A DNA stretch of 9,341 nt from an uncultured Clostridia bacterium (GCA_947589335.1 CANPZH010000053.1:1-9341), one strand, 5' to 3'. Positions 1 through 6,011 are shown, counted from the first letter of the stretch. Notes: a model not told the origin generated them from the letters alone. A program made the numbers and translations.

Positions 1-1
1 G

Positions 2-1369
2 ACGGACGAGACGGGGCACTCCATCCGCGAAGGGGACGTCAACATCGTCGCGCTCTCGCCCTTCGAGATCTATCCCGATTCCCTCGCCGCCGAGGGGATG
101 GAGACGGTGAAGAGCATCATCCACGCCAAGGCCGTGCCCGTCTCCGAGATCAAGGAGAAGTTCGGCGTGGAACTGAAGGGAGGGAGCGTGACGGACTTCG
201 CCCTCGCGCCCTATTCCTCTTCGAGCGGCTGGAAACGGCCGGCGGACGGGGACTATCGCCCCACCGCGGAGGACTGCGAGATCCTGATCGAGCGGTACAC
301 CCGCCCGGACGGGGAACATCCCGAGGGGAGGCTGGAGATCGTCGCGGGGGACAAGCTCCTCTTCGAGGGTCCCTTGCCCTACCGCAACGGGGACAGAGGG
401 GAGCGCGTGCTGCCCTTCGTCCGCCAGACGAGCATGGAGCTCGCGGGCGCCTTCTTCGGGACCTCCGTCGTGGACCGCATGATCCCCCTCCAGCGGGCGT
501 ATAACGCCGTGAGAAACCGCAAGCACGAGTTTCTGAACCGCCTCACGGCGGGCGTCATCGCCGTCGAAGACGGCTCCGTGGACGCCGAGGCGCTCGCGGA
601 GGAGGGGCTCTGCCCCGGGAAAGTGCTCGTCTACCGGCAGGGCTCGCAGGAGCCCCACTTCCTCGACTGCGGCTCCCTCCCCGCGGAGTTCCGCGAGGAG
701 GAGGAACGGCTGTCGAACGAATTCATCCTCTTCTCGGGGATGAGCGAGATCTCGCGCAATTCCGCCAATCCCACTCACGTCACTTCGGCGACGGGGCTGC
801 AGCTCCTGCTCGACCAGGACACCGCCCGCATGCAGATGAGCGTGGAGAGCGTGGAGCGCGCCGTCAAGGAGATGGCAAAGCAGATCCTGCACCTCTACAA
901 GCAGTTCGCGGCGGCGGGAAGGCTCCTCCGCATGACGGGCACGGCGGGCAGGACGGAACTGTTTTACTTCGACGCGAGCGACATCTCCGCGGACGACGTG
1001 CAGTTCGAGACGGGGTATGAGAAGACTCCCGAACAGATCAAGGAGGAGATCCTCACCCTGTTCTCGATGGGGCTGCTCCGCGACAAAGACGGAAACCTCA
1101 CCGAAGAGGTGCGCAGCCGCGTGCTCGACGCCCTCGGCTACGGGACGCCGGAAAACGCAAGGGACATCTCCGCCCTGCACATCGCGAAGGCGGAGCGGGA
1201 GAACGTTGCGATGAGGTCGGAGGAGGCGGCGGCGGACAGTTACGACGACCACGCCGTCCACATCCGCGAACACACCCGATTCCTGCTCTCGGGCGGGGAG
1301 GAGGACGCTGCGGTGAAGGAGCGCGTGCTGCGCCACATCGCCGCGCACAGAGAAAAAAGCAAGGGATAA
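2..1369 (+). CDS. Phage portal protein, 5'-partial
   Basis: The frame is open from base 2 to TAA 1367-1369, giving 455 residues with the N-terminus outside the window. The Met at base 98 is internal: codons upstream of it read as good portal sequence (GDVNIVALSPFEIYPDS). Portals form the dodecameric ring at one capsid vertex through which DNA is packaged and ejected. Supporting features are the 'PFEIYPD' and 'VKSIIHAKAVPVSEIKEKFG' stretches, the 'GTSVVDRMIPLQRAYNAVRNRKHEF' helix typical of P22/SU10-type portals, and the later 'SATGLQLLLDQDTARM' followed by a long helix and a charged C-terminal tail. The family is usually about 500-700 residues, so roughly the N-terminal fifth to third is probably missing. 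It heads an operon of head genes; TAA is followed at once by the ribosome binding site of the next gene. The phage portal role is solid; the P22-like subtype is inferred from residues and gene order. Confidence 0.85.
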   Translation, partial: TDETGHSIREGDVNIVALSPFEIYPDSLAAEGMETVKSIIHAKAVPVSEIKEKFGVELKGGSVTDFALAPYSSSSGWKRPADGDYRPTAEDCEILIERYTRPDGEHPEGRLEIVAGDKLLFEGPLPYRNGDRGERVLPFVRQTSMELAGAFFGTSVVDRMIPLQRAYNAVRNRKHEFLNRLTAGVIAVEDGSVDAEALAEEGLCPGKVLVYRQGSQEPHFLDCGSLPAEFREEEERLSNEFILFSGMSEISRNSANPTHVTSATGLQLLLDQDTARMQMSVESVERAVKEMAKQILHLYKQFAAAGRLLRMTGTAGRTELFYFDASDISADDVQFETGYEKTPEQIKEEILTLFSMGLLRDKDGNLTEEVRSRVLDALGYGTPENARDISALHIAKAERENVAMRSEEAAADSYDDHAVHIREHTRFLLSGGEEDAAVKERVLRHIAAHREKSKG

Positions 1370-1379
1370 GGAGGACGAC

Positions 1380-1646
1380 ATGGAAGAGGAAACTGTGAAA
1401 GAGGCGGAGGAGGCGCTCCCCGCCCCGCAGACGGAGCCGCCCGAGGACGGAAACGAGGCGCTCTACCGCGCGGTCTCGCAGAACGAAGAGGTGCGCGCGC
1501 GGGTGCTGAGGGACTATCTCGACTCGCTCAGGGGCGTGCCCCTGCTCATGGGCGCGGGGAGGGGGATCCAAGCCCCCGCCGACCGCCCCAAGACGATCGC
1601 CGAAGCGGGAGCTCTCGCGCTCGGCTATCTCAAAACCATGAAATAA
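1380..1646 (+). CDS. Small acidic protein between portal and capsid; possible scaffold
   Basis: An 88-residue protein with a textbook ribosome binding site (TAAGGAGG, 1367-1374) that overlaps the portal stop codon. The N-terminal 25 residues are rich in Glu and Pro (MEEETVKEAEEALPAPQTEP), and a predicted helix follows around residues 26-50. The C-terminus is basic (RPKTIAEAGALALGYLKTMK). I do not recognise a named domain. In P22-like phages the gene between portal and coat encodes the scaffolding protein, and an acidic helical chain with a basic C-terminal tail would suit a short scaffold or scaffold remnant. P22 scaffold is about 300 residues, so this one would be very short. The real-gene call rests on the ribosome binding site, tight spacing and position; the scaffold role is inference from order alone. 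Confidence 0.7.
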   Translation: MEEETVKEAEEALPAPQTEPPEDGNEALYRAVSQNEEVRARVLRDYLDSLRGVPLLMGAGRGIQAPADRPKTIAEAGALALGYLKTMK

Positions 1647-1662
1647 GGAGAAGAACAAGAAT

Positions 1663-2736
1663 ATGATCACTACTACGAATGCGGACGGCGTGCTGAAATC
1701 GTACTATCTCGACGTCGTCAGCGAACAGCTCGACAAGACCGCCAATCCCTTTCTCGCCGCGATCGAAAAGACGACCGCAGACGTCTGGGGGAAGGACGTC
1801 CGCAAGCCCGTGCGCTTCGGCATGAGCGGGGGCGTCGGCGCGGGCGCGGAGGACGGCACTCTGCCCGTCTCCGGAGACACCAACTTTGCGACGTTCGTCG
1901 CGCCGCTCAAGAATCTCTACGGCACCGTCGAGATCTCCGACAAGGCGCTCAGGGTCTCGGCAGGCAGCGAAGGGGCCTTCGTCAACCTGCTCAACGACGA
2001 GATGAACGCGCTCGTGAGGAGCTCCTCCTACAACCTCGGCAGAATGCTCTTCGGCGACGGTTCGGGGAAACTCGCGACCGTGACGGCGTCAAGCGGCACC
2101 GTCGACACCGTCCGCTATCTCGCCGAGGGGATGATCGTGGACGTCTATTCCTCCGCGGATACCCTGAAGCAGGCGGCGGCCGCGATCAAGACGGTCGACC
2201 GCGCGGCAAAGAAGATCACCTTTACGGGGAGCGTCACGCTCGCCGCGGACGACTATCTCGTCATGCAGAATTCCAAGGACAGGGAGCTCACGGGGCTCAA
2301 GGCGATCTTCGCGACGGAGGGGACCCTCTACGGGATCGACCGCACGGACAACACCTGGCTCAAGCCCTTCAGCAAGGACCTCTCGGAGGAGGCCATCACC
2401 GAGACCGTTTTGCAGACCGCGCTCGACAGCGTCGAGGAGCAGTCCGGCGGCAAGACCGACTTCATCATCTGCTCGTGGGGAGTGCGGCGCGCGCTCGTGA
2501 ACGCGCTCGCCGGACGGCACGATGTACCTTCTCAACACGAAGGACTTCGCGCTCCATCAGCTCTGCGACTGGCAGTGGCTCGAGGGAGAAGACGGCAAGA
2601 TCCTCAAACAGATCCCCGGCAAGGCGGCGTACACGGCGACCCTCGTCAAATATGCCGAACTCCTCTGCTACCGTCCCTTCGGTCAGGGCGTCATCACGGG
2701 GATCAAGGAAGAATAACGGGGGAGAGACGGGGATGA
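1663..2736 (+). CDS. Major capsid protein (DUF5309/SU10-type), frameshifted near its C-terminus
   Basis: The gene starts at ATG 1663, preceded by AAGGAG (1645-1650). The first ~280 residues look like an HK97-fold coat protein of the DUF5309 type: an N-terminal arm (TTNADGVLKSYYLDVVSEQLDKTANPFLAAI; this string is split here as TTNADGVLKSYYLD then VVSEQLDKTANPF), a Gly-rich loop at about residues 50-60, then 'LKNLYGTVEISDKAL', 'YNLGRMLFGDGSG' and 'DFIICSWGVRRALVNAL'. After about base 2509 this frame becomes an Arg-rich, non-capsid string running to TGA 2734-2736. The expected capsid C-terminus is instead in the +2 frame (2510-2716). The true coding part of this frame is therefore about 1663-2509. 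The gene is probably inactive as it stands, unless the break is a sequencing or assembly error. No slippery heptamer is seen at the junction, so programmed frameshifting is not supported. Confidence 0.8.
   Translation: MITTTNADGVLKSYYLDVVSEQLDKTANPFLAAIEKTTADVWGKDVRKPVRFGMSGGVGAGAEDGTLPVSGDTNFATFVAPLKNLYGTVEISDKALRVSAGSEGAFVNLLNDEMNALVRSSSYNLGRMLFGDGSGKLATVTASSGTVDTVRYLAEGMIVDVYSSADTLKQAAAAIKTVDRAAKKITFTGSVTLAADDYLVMQNSKDRELTGLKAIFATEGTLYGIDRTDNTWLKPFSKDLSEEAITETVLQTALDSVEEQSGGKTDFIICSWGVRRALVNALAGRHDVPSQHEGLRAPSALRLAVARGRRRQDPQTDPRQGGVHGDPRQICRTPLLPSLRSGRHHGDQGRITGERRG
2501..2716 (+). pseudogene. Displaced C-terminal part of the major capsid protein
   Basis: This frame opens after a TGA at 2498-2500 and ends with TAA 2714-2716. 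It reads PDGTMYLLNTKDF, then HQLCDWQWLEGEDG, then KQIPGKAAYTATLVKYAELL and ends GVITGIKEE. I recognise this as the usual C-terminal strand-rich part of DUF5309-type coat proteins, where a 'P-x-GTMYLLN' strand follows a 'VPVV-D' strand. The ATG at 2522 has no ribosome binding site, so independent translation is unlikely. From memory of the family, about 30-40 residues expected between the 'RRALVNAL' helix and 'GTMYLLN' are absent. That points to an internal deletion that also shifted the frame; a plain 1-2 base indel would restore the frame but not the missing segment. Confidence 0.7.
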
Positions 2737-3287
2737 AAGTTCGGAACGTGCTCGCGCTCGCCGCGGCAAATCTCGGAAGGGAGGACCTCATCGCCATGGT
2801 CAACGACTGCGCGGGCGCTCCCTCGGGGGAGCTCTCCTCCCTGCTGCGCTGTTACAATCTCGTCGAGAACGAGATCGCCCTCGACTATTTCCCCCTCAGA
2901 TGGGAGGAGATCCTCCCCATAAGCTGCGGGGAGATCCCCTATGAGGCATTCGCCTACGCGCCCGTGGAGGTCCTTTCCGCCGAGGAGGACGGCCGCCGGC
3001 TCGGCTTTGCCCTCTCCGCCTCCGCTCTCCGCGTGGAGGGCGCCCGCACGGACAGGGTGAAGGTGCGCTATCTCTATTCCCCCGCGGAGAAGGGTTGGGA
3101 GGACGACTGCGCCTTCCCCGAAAAGATCTCCGCGCGCCTCCTCTCCTTCGGCGTGTGCAGCGAATACTGCCTCACGAACGGCAAATTCGGGGAGGCGGCG
3201 ATGTGGGAAAAGAAGTTCCGCGAGGCTCTCCGCGCCGCCAACGTGCTGCGCAAGAAGCTCTCCGTGCGGTCGAGGAGGTGGGCATGA
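2733..3287 (+). CDS. Putative head-tail adaptor (P22 gp4-like position)
   Basis: A 184-residue protein. The start at ATG 2733 follows a G-rich ribosome binding region at about 2718-2731 and comes 16 bases after the capsid stop. The N-terminal ~60 residues are helical ('VLALAAANLGREDLIAMV', 'LLRCYNLVENEIALDYFP'). A short strand-rich middle follows ('YAPVEVLSAEEDGRRLGF', 'RVKVRYLYSP'). The last third is a helical hairpin ending in a basic tail ('ISARLLSFGVCSEYCL', 'WEKKFREALRAANVLRKK'). Helix-insertion-helix architecture with a basic tail is usual for ring-forming connector proteins below the portal, such as P22 gp4 or HK97 gp6. The position after the coat gene and before the propeller protein agrees. 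I see no diagnostic motif, so the role is inferred from layout and context. The TGA overlaps the next start (ATGA, 3284-3287), indicating translational coupling. Confidence 0.6.
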   Translation: MKVRNVLALAAANLGREDLIAMVNDCAGAPSGELSSLLRCYNLVENEIALDYFPLRWEEILPISCGEIPYEAFAYAPVEVLSAEEDGRRLGFALSASALRVEGARTDRVKVRYLYSPAEKGWEDDCAFPEKISARLLSFGVCSEYCLTNGKFGEAAMWEKKFREALRAANVLRKKLSVRSRRWA

Positions 3288-4576
3288 TCTACGAAAAGGC
3301 GCTCATGCCGCCCTCCTACCGCCGCCGCAGCGTGCGCCGTGAGATCGCGCTCTTCTCGGAGCGGAGCGGCGCCCTCACGGCGAGGGGACTGCATTTCATG
3401 CCGCAGGGCACAGACCTCGTCTGCGCGGAGGGGGCGGAAGAGACGGAACGTCCCGTCCCCCGCGGGGCAAACGGGCTGATCGGGGCGGAGGGCCACTCGG
3501 GAGCGCTCGCCTTCCGGATCCCGGGCGGGATCGCGCTCGGCGGCGTCTCCTACGCCCTTCCCGAGGTGCGGGCGGTCGTCCGCTTCCGCCCCGAGGAGGG
3601 CCCCGTGCGCACGTTCGCGGTCACGGAGGACGGGGTTTACGGACTGGGCGACTCCGCCGTGAAGGCGGAGGACTGCGCGGGCGGGACCTGCGCCGCCGTC
3701 CACTATGAACGCATCTTCACCGCCGCGGGGGACCGCGTGAACTGGTCCGAACCGCTCTCGCCCGACGTGTGGACGCATGCCGAGCAGGGCGCGGGCTCGC
3801 TCGACCTTCCCTCGGGCGGAGGGGAGATCCTGTCGGCGGTCTCCTTCCGCGAGCGGCTGTATCTCTTCCGCGAACGGGGGATCTCCCGCCTGACCGCCCT
3901 CGGGGACACGACGGAGTTCCGCGCGGAGACGCTGCCCTTTCCCCCGGGGACGCTGCAAAAAGATTCCGTGCGGCTGTGCGGCAAGCGTATCCTCTTCTGC
4001 ACGGAGAGCGGGATCTTCTCCTTCGACGGGACGGACTGCACCCGCCTCAAGGGCTGCGGGTTCGGGGAGATCGACCTCTCCGCGGGGATCTCTTCCGCCT
4101 CCGCCCGCGGAAACTACTACGCCGCCGTCACCCTGCGGGAGGGGGAGAGATGCATCTGGTGCGTCCTGCCCGAAGAGGGGACGGGCTGCTTTCTCCGCTA
4201 TCCCGCGGAGGCGGTCGCGGGCGGGGAGGAGCTTCTCTTCCTCGCAAGCGGCAAGCTTTTCCGTCTCTGCGGACGGGATATGCCCGCGGAGGGGCGGCGG
4301 GAGTGCATTCTCAAGACGGAGCGTTCCCTCCTCGGGCTCTCCTCCTGCGAGAAATTTCTCGACGGCGTCACTCTCGAGGGGAGGGGCAGATTCCGCGTGG
4401 AGGCGCGCGGGGAATCCGGTCCGCCCTCGGCAATCTCGGGGAGAGCGGGGGAGCGGCTCGTTTTCCCCCGTCCCGTCCGCGGGAACGCCTTCTCGCTTGA
4501 CCTCAGAACGATCGAAACGGGCGCGCGCCTGAGCGCCGTCACCTTCGATCTGAGGGAGGAGGAGCGGGCATGGTGA
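3284..4576 (+). CDS. Beta-propeller-like phage neck/stabilisation protein (P22 gp10-like)
   Basis: A 430-residue protein. It starts at ATG 3284 with AGGAGG at 3273-3278 inside the previous gene. The body is strand-rich with repeated blade-like units: 'YERIFTAAGDRVNWSEP' near residue 141, 'VSFRERLYLFRERGISRL' near 186, 'VRLCGKRILFCTESGIFSF' near 229, then 'NYYAAVTL' and 'LLFLASGKLFRL'. Each is a strand pair followed by a Gly turn. The 'R(V)NWSEP' and 'lYlFre-GI' pattern resembles packaged-DNA stabilisation proteins of the P22 gp10 type, which plug the portal after packaging. The length is near that of gp10 (about 470). About 13 cysteines, clustered in the second half, are more than I expect for a structural virion protein. 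The next gene overlaps it by seven bases. The family is recognised by pattern, not by search. Confidence 0.6.
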   Translation: MIYEKALMPPSYRRRSVRREIALFSERSGALTARGLHFMPQGTDLVCAEGAEETERPVPRGANGLIGAEGHSGALAFRIPGGIALGGVSYALPEVRAVVRFRPEEGPVRTFAVTEDGVYGLGDSAVKAEDCAGGTCAAVHYERIFTAAGDRVNWSEPLSPDVWTHAEQGAGSLDLPSGGGEILSAVSFRERLYLFRERGISRLTALGDTTEFRAETLPFPPGTLQKDSVRLCGKRILFCTESGIFSFDGTDCTRLKGCGFGEIDLSAGISSASARGNYYAAVTLREGERCIWCVLPEEGTGCFLRYPAEAVAGGEELLFLASGKLFRLCGRDMPAEGRRECILKTERSLLGLSSCEKFLDGVTLEGRGRFRVEARGESGPPSAISGRAGERLVFPRPVRGNAFSLDLRTIETGARLSAVTFDLREEERAW

Positions 4577-5067
4577 TCGACATCATCGACCCGAACGACG
4601 AACAGTTCAAAGATCTGGACAGCCTGCAGTACGCGATGATCCGCGCCGCGCAGGCGCAGAAGAACGAGATCCTCGCAAAGACCGCCGAGGCGAAGGGGAC
4701 GCTGTTCCGCGGGATGCTGTCGCGCAATGCGGTGCGCTCGACCGCCTATCTCGACGCGTGCGCCCGCATGGACGCCGCCGCGGAGGCGCAGATCGACGTC
4801 GTGCGCGACGACCTTCTGCACCAGCTCGCATACAGCTCCCTCTTTTCGGGCGGGAACGAGATGGGGCCGTACAGCTATCCCGAGAACCCCAACTACAATC
4901 TCACCTTTTCGCAGCGGTTTCTCATCGTGCGGGACTACTACATGCACGTCACGACCGACCCGAAGGCGCGGCTCGACGCCTATGCGATGGATACCCTCGC
5001 GCGGGTCTACCTCGGCGAGTACTACCAGACGCTGTATGAACTGCTTGCGTCCTATATCAAGAACTGA
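4570..5067 (+). CDS. 165-residue helical protein of unknown function, last gene of the phage module
   Basis: The start ATG 4570 lies inside the end of the previous gene (its TGA is 4574-4576), and the GGAGGAGG-like run just upstream is the ribosome binding site. Residues ~15-95 read as two or three amphipathic helices rich in Ala, Lys, Arg and Glu ('YAMIRAAQAQKNEILAKTAE', 'TAYLDACARMDAAAEAQIDV'). A Tyr/Pro/Asn-rich loop follows at about 99-110 (PYSYPENPNYNLTF), then two more helices with many tyrosines ('EYYQTLYELLASYIKN'). There is no signal peptide or membrane segment. I do not recognise the family. In P22 the gene after gp10 is the tail needle gp26, a trimeric coiled coil, but this protein lacks clear heptads, so that role is a guess from position only. 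A terminator hairpin follows 11 bases after the stop. Confidence 0.65.
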   Translation: MVIDIIDPNDEQFKDLDSLQYAMIRAAQAQKNEILAKTAEAKGTLFRGMLSRNAVRSTAYLDACARMDAAAEAQIDVVRDDLLHQLAYSSLFSGGNEMGPYSYPENPNYNLTFSQRFLIVRDYYMHVTTDPKARLDAYAMDTLARVYLGEYYQTLYELLASYIKN

Positions 5068-5078
5068 AGACGGGCCCT

Positions 5079-5110
5079 GCCGCCCCGCGCCTTGCGCGGG
5101 GCGGCTCTTT
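5079..5110 (+). terminator. Intrinsic-type terminator after the phage module
   Basis: A perfect 11-bp GC stem (GCCGCCCCGCG, 5079-5089, with CGCGGGGCGGC, 5095-5105), a 5-base loop and a short T-rich tail TCTTT. The weak T run makes full termination uncertain. It marks the 3' end of the head-gene operon and sits directly before the spoVAC promoter candidate. Confidence 0.65.
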
Positions 5111-5113
5111 GCC

Positions 5114-5143
5114 GTATAAAACCTGTTCCGATGTTCCAAATTA
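5114..5143 (+). promoter_or_regulatory. Candidate sigma-G promoter of spoVAC
   Basis: GTATA (5114-5118) matches the forespore sigma-G -35 consensus GHATR. After exactly 18 bases, CAAATTA (5137-5143) matches the -10 consensus CATWHTA except at one position. spoVA genes are under sigma-G control in Bacillus, so motif and gene agree. It implies a transcript start near 5150 and a leader of about 100 bases. The motifs are short, so chance matches are possible. Confidence 0.5.
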
Positions 5144-5256
5144 AAGTCATGAGAAGACCCGTACAAGATCCCCTGGACAAGACGAAAGACGAGCGGGAGA
5201 GCTGCTTCCCGCAGGCGGCGGAACCCTTCAAATGCGGCAATGGGGGGCGGAAATGA
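5131..5256 (+). other. Short open frame (41 codons) in the spoVAC leader, doubtful
   Basis: ATG 5131 to TGA 5254-5256 would encode MFQIKVMRRPVQDPLDKTKD followed by a Ser/Cys/Gly-rich end. The stop overlaps the spoVAC ATG (ATGA), as in coupled genes. Against it, there is no ribosome binding site before 5131, and the start lies within the candidate sigma-G promoter. The second Met (5149) would fall at the predicted transcript start. No family is recognised. It may be leader RNA, a remnant of DNA disturbed by prophage insertion, or a chance frame. Confidence 0.2.
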
Positions 5257-5708
5257 CGGAAAAACCGCGCGCAAACTATAACCGCAACTACATCCGCTAC
5301 GTCAATTCCTTCGACCCTCCGACCAAGCACTTCCGCACCTGCGGGAGGGCGTTCCTCGTCGGCGGCGCGATCTGCTGCATCGGACAGTTTTTCCGCTTCA
5401 TGCTCGAGTTTGCGGGACTTTCGGGGGACGAACTCGCGGGGACCGTCTCCGTCCTCCTCATCTTTTTGGGGACCTTCCTCACGGGGCTTGGCGTCTACGA
5501 CAGGATCGGCAAGAACGCGGGCGCGGGGAGCATCGTGCCCATTACGGGATTCGCCAATTCCGTCGCCTCTCCCGCGATCGAATTCAAGACGGAGGGGTTC
5601 GTCTATGGCATGGCGGCGAAGATGTTCATCGTCGCGGGGCCCATCATCGTCTTCGGCGTGAGCGCAGGCGCGGCAGTGGGGCTGGTGTATTGGCTGCTCG
5701 GGCTGTGA
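5253..5708 (+). CDS. spoVAC: Stage V sporulation protein AC (SpoVAC)
   Basis: A 151-residue integral membrane protein that matches SpoVAC in length (about 150) and sequence. SpoVA proteins sit in the inner membrane of the spore and move Ca-dipicolinate in during sporulation and out during germination; SpoVAC is the proposed mechanosensitive channel component. Family landmarks are 'AFLVGGAICCIGQF' (residues ~33-46, first membrane segment), 'LIFLGTFLTGLGVYDRIGK' (~69-87) and the highly conserved 'AGAGSIVPITGFANSVASPA' (~89-108). 'EFKTEGFVYGMAAKMFIVAG' and a C-terminal membrane segment ending at residue 151 follow. I chose ATG 5253 because a G-rich ribosome binding site (5242-5250) precedes it and family members start here; ATG 5232 would add seven unconserved residues. 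spoVAD and spoVAE, its usual partners, are not downstream. Confidence 0.93.
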   Translation: MTEKPRANYNRNYIRYVNSFDPPTKHFRTCGRAFLVGGAICCIGQFFRFMLEFAGLSGDELAGTVSVLLIFLGTFLTGLGVYDRIGKNAGAGSIVPITGFANSVASPAIEFKTEGFVYGMAAKMFIVAGPIIVFGVSAGAAVGLVYWLLGL

Positions 5709-5735
5709 AAGAGAAGAATTTTTTGCGGAAAACAG

Positions 5736-5764
5736 TTGAAAATACACAGGACTTGTGCTACAAT
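5736..5764 (+). promoter_or_regulatory. Sigma-A promoter of the DUF1858 gene
   Basis: TTGAAA (5736-5741), a 17-base spacer and TACAAT (5759-5764), with TGC just upstream giving an extended -10. This is close to the housekeeping consensus and lies 27 bases after the spoVAC stop. The next gene is therefore transcribed in vegetative cells independently of spoVAC. Confidence 0.8.
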
Positions 5765-5795
5765 GGGGAAAGAAATCAAAAGGAGTGCGGAAACT

Positions 5796-5993
5796 ATGGC
5801 AAAAATCACCGAAAATACGCTGATCGCAGAGTGTCTGGAGCTCAACCCGAACGCGGCGGAGATCCTGATGTCGGCGGGCATGCACTGCTTCGGCTGTGCG
5901 CTCGCGCACGGGGAGACGATCGCCGAGGCGGTCGCCGTCCACGGCGAGGATCTCGAGTCCCTGCTTCGGAAGCTCAACGAAGGGCTTGAATAA
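5796..5993 (+). CDS. DUF1858 / hybrid-cluster-associated redox disulfide protein
   Basis: A 65-residue protein beginning MAKITENTLIAECLELNPNA. ATG 5796 is preceded by AAGGAG (about 5780-5785), which decides the start; an upstream in-frame ATG at 5736 lies inside the promoter. It belongs to the DUF1858 family, also known as the prismane (hybrid cluster protein)-associated disulfide domain (TIGR03980 type). The signature is 'MSAGMHCFGCALAHGETIAEA' (residues ~25-45; here given as MSAGMHCFGC plus ALAHGETIAEA) with the CxxC pair at about residues 31 and 34. The C-terminal helix 'DLESLLRKLNEG' is also typical. The CxxC is thought to act in thiol redox or cluster-related chemistry in anaerobes, but no precise substrate is established. 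It is monocistronic, with its own promoter and terminator. No hybrid cluster protein gene is in the window. Confidence 0.88.
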   Translation: MAKITENTLIAECLELNPNAAEILMSAGMHCFGCALAHGETIAEAVAVHGEDLESLLRKLNEGLE

Positions 5994-6011
5994 CGACGCC
6001 CCGATAGACCG

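Noticed and set aside
98..1369. ATG at base 98 as the true start of the portal gene.
   Set aside because: The frame stays open to base 2 and the upstream codons read as conserved portal sequence, so the gene enters from outside the window.
2490..2522. Programmed ribosomal frameshift producing a full capsid protein.
   Set aside because: There is no slippery heptamer, stimulatory pseudoknot or internal ribosome binding site, and the joined product would still seem to lack a segment.
2510..2736. The continuing first frame of the capsid gene as a genuine C-terminus.
   Set aside because: The translation is Arg/Pro-rich shadow sequence, while the neighbouring frame carries recognisable capsid sequence.
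3074..3958. A 294-codon open frame on the - strand opposite the adaptor and propeller genes.
   Set aside because: It is a compositional shadow of the + strand genes with no recognisable motif or start signal.
5232..5252. ATG 5232 as the start of spoVAC.
   Set aside because: It adds seven residues not typical of SpoVAC, while ATG 5253 has a G-rich ribosome binding site at the right distance.
4198..5274. A 358-codon open frame on the - strand.
   Set aside because: It lies across the ends and starts of three well-supported + strand genes and a terminator, has no ribosome binding site, and its Arg-rich composition is typical of antisense frames in GC-rich DNA.
5736..5795. ATG 5736-frame extension of the DUF1858 protein by 20 residues.
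   Set aside because: That region is the promoter itself, and a good ribosome binding site precedes ATG 5796.
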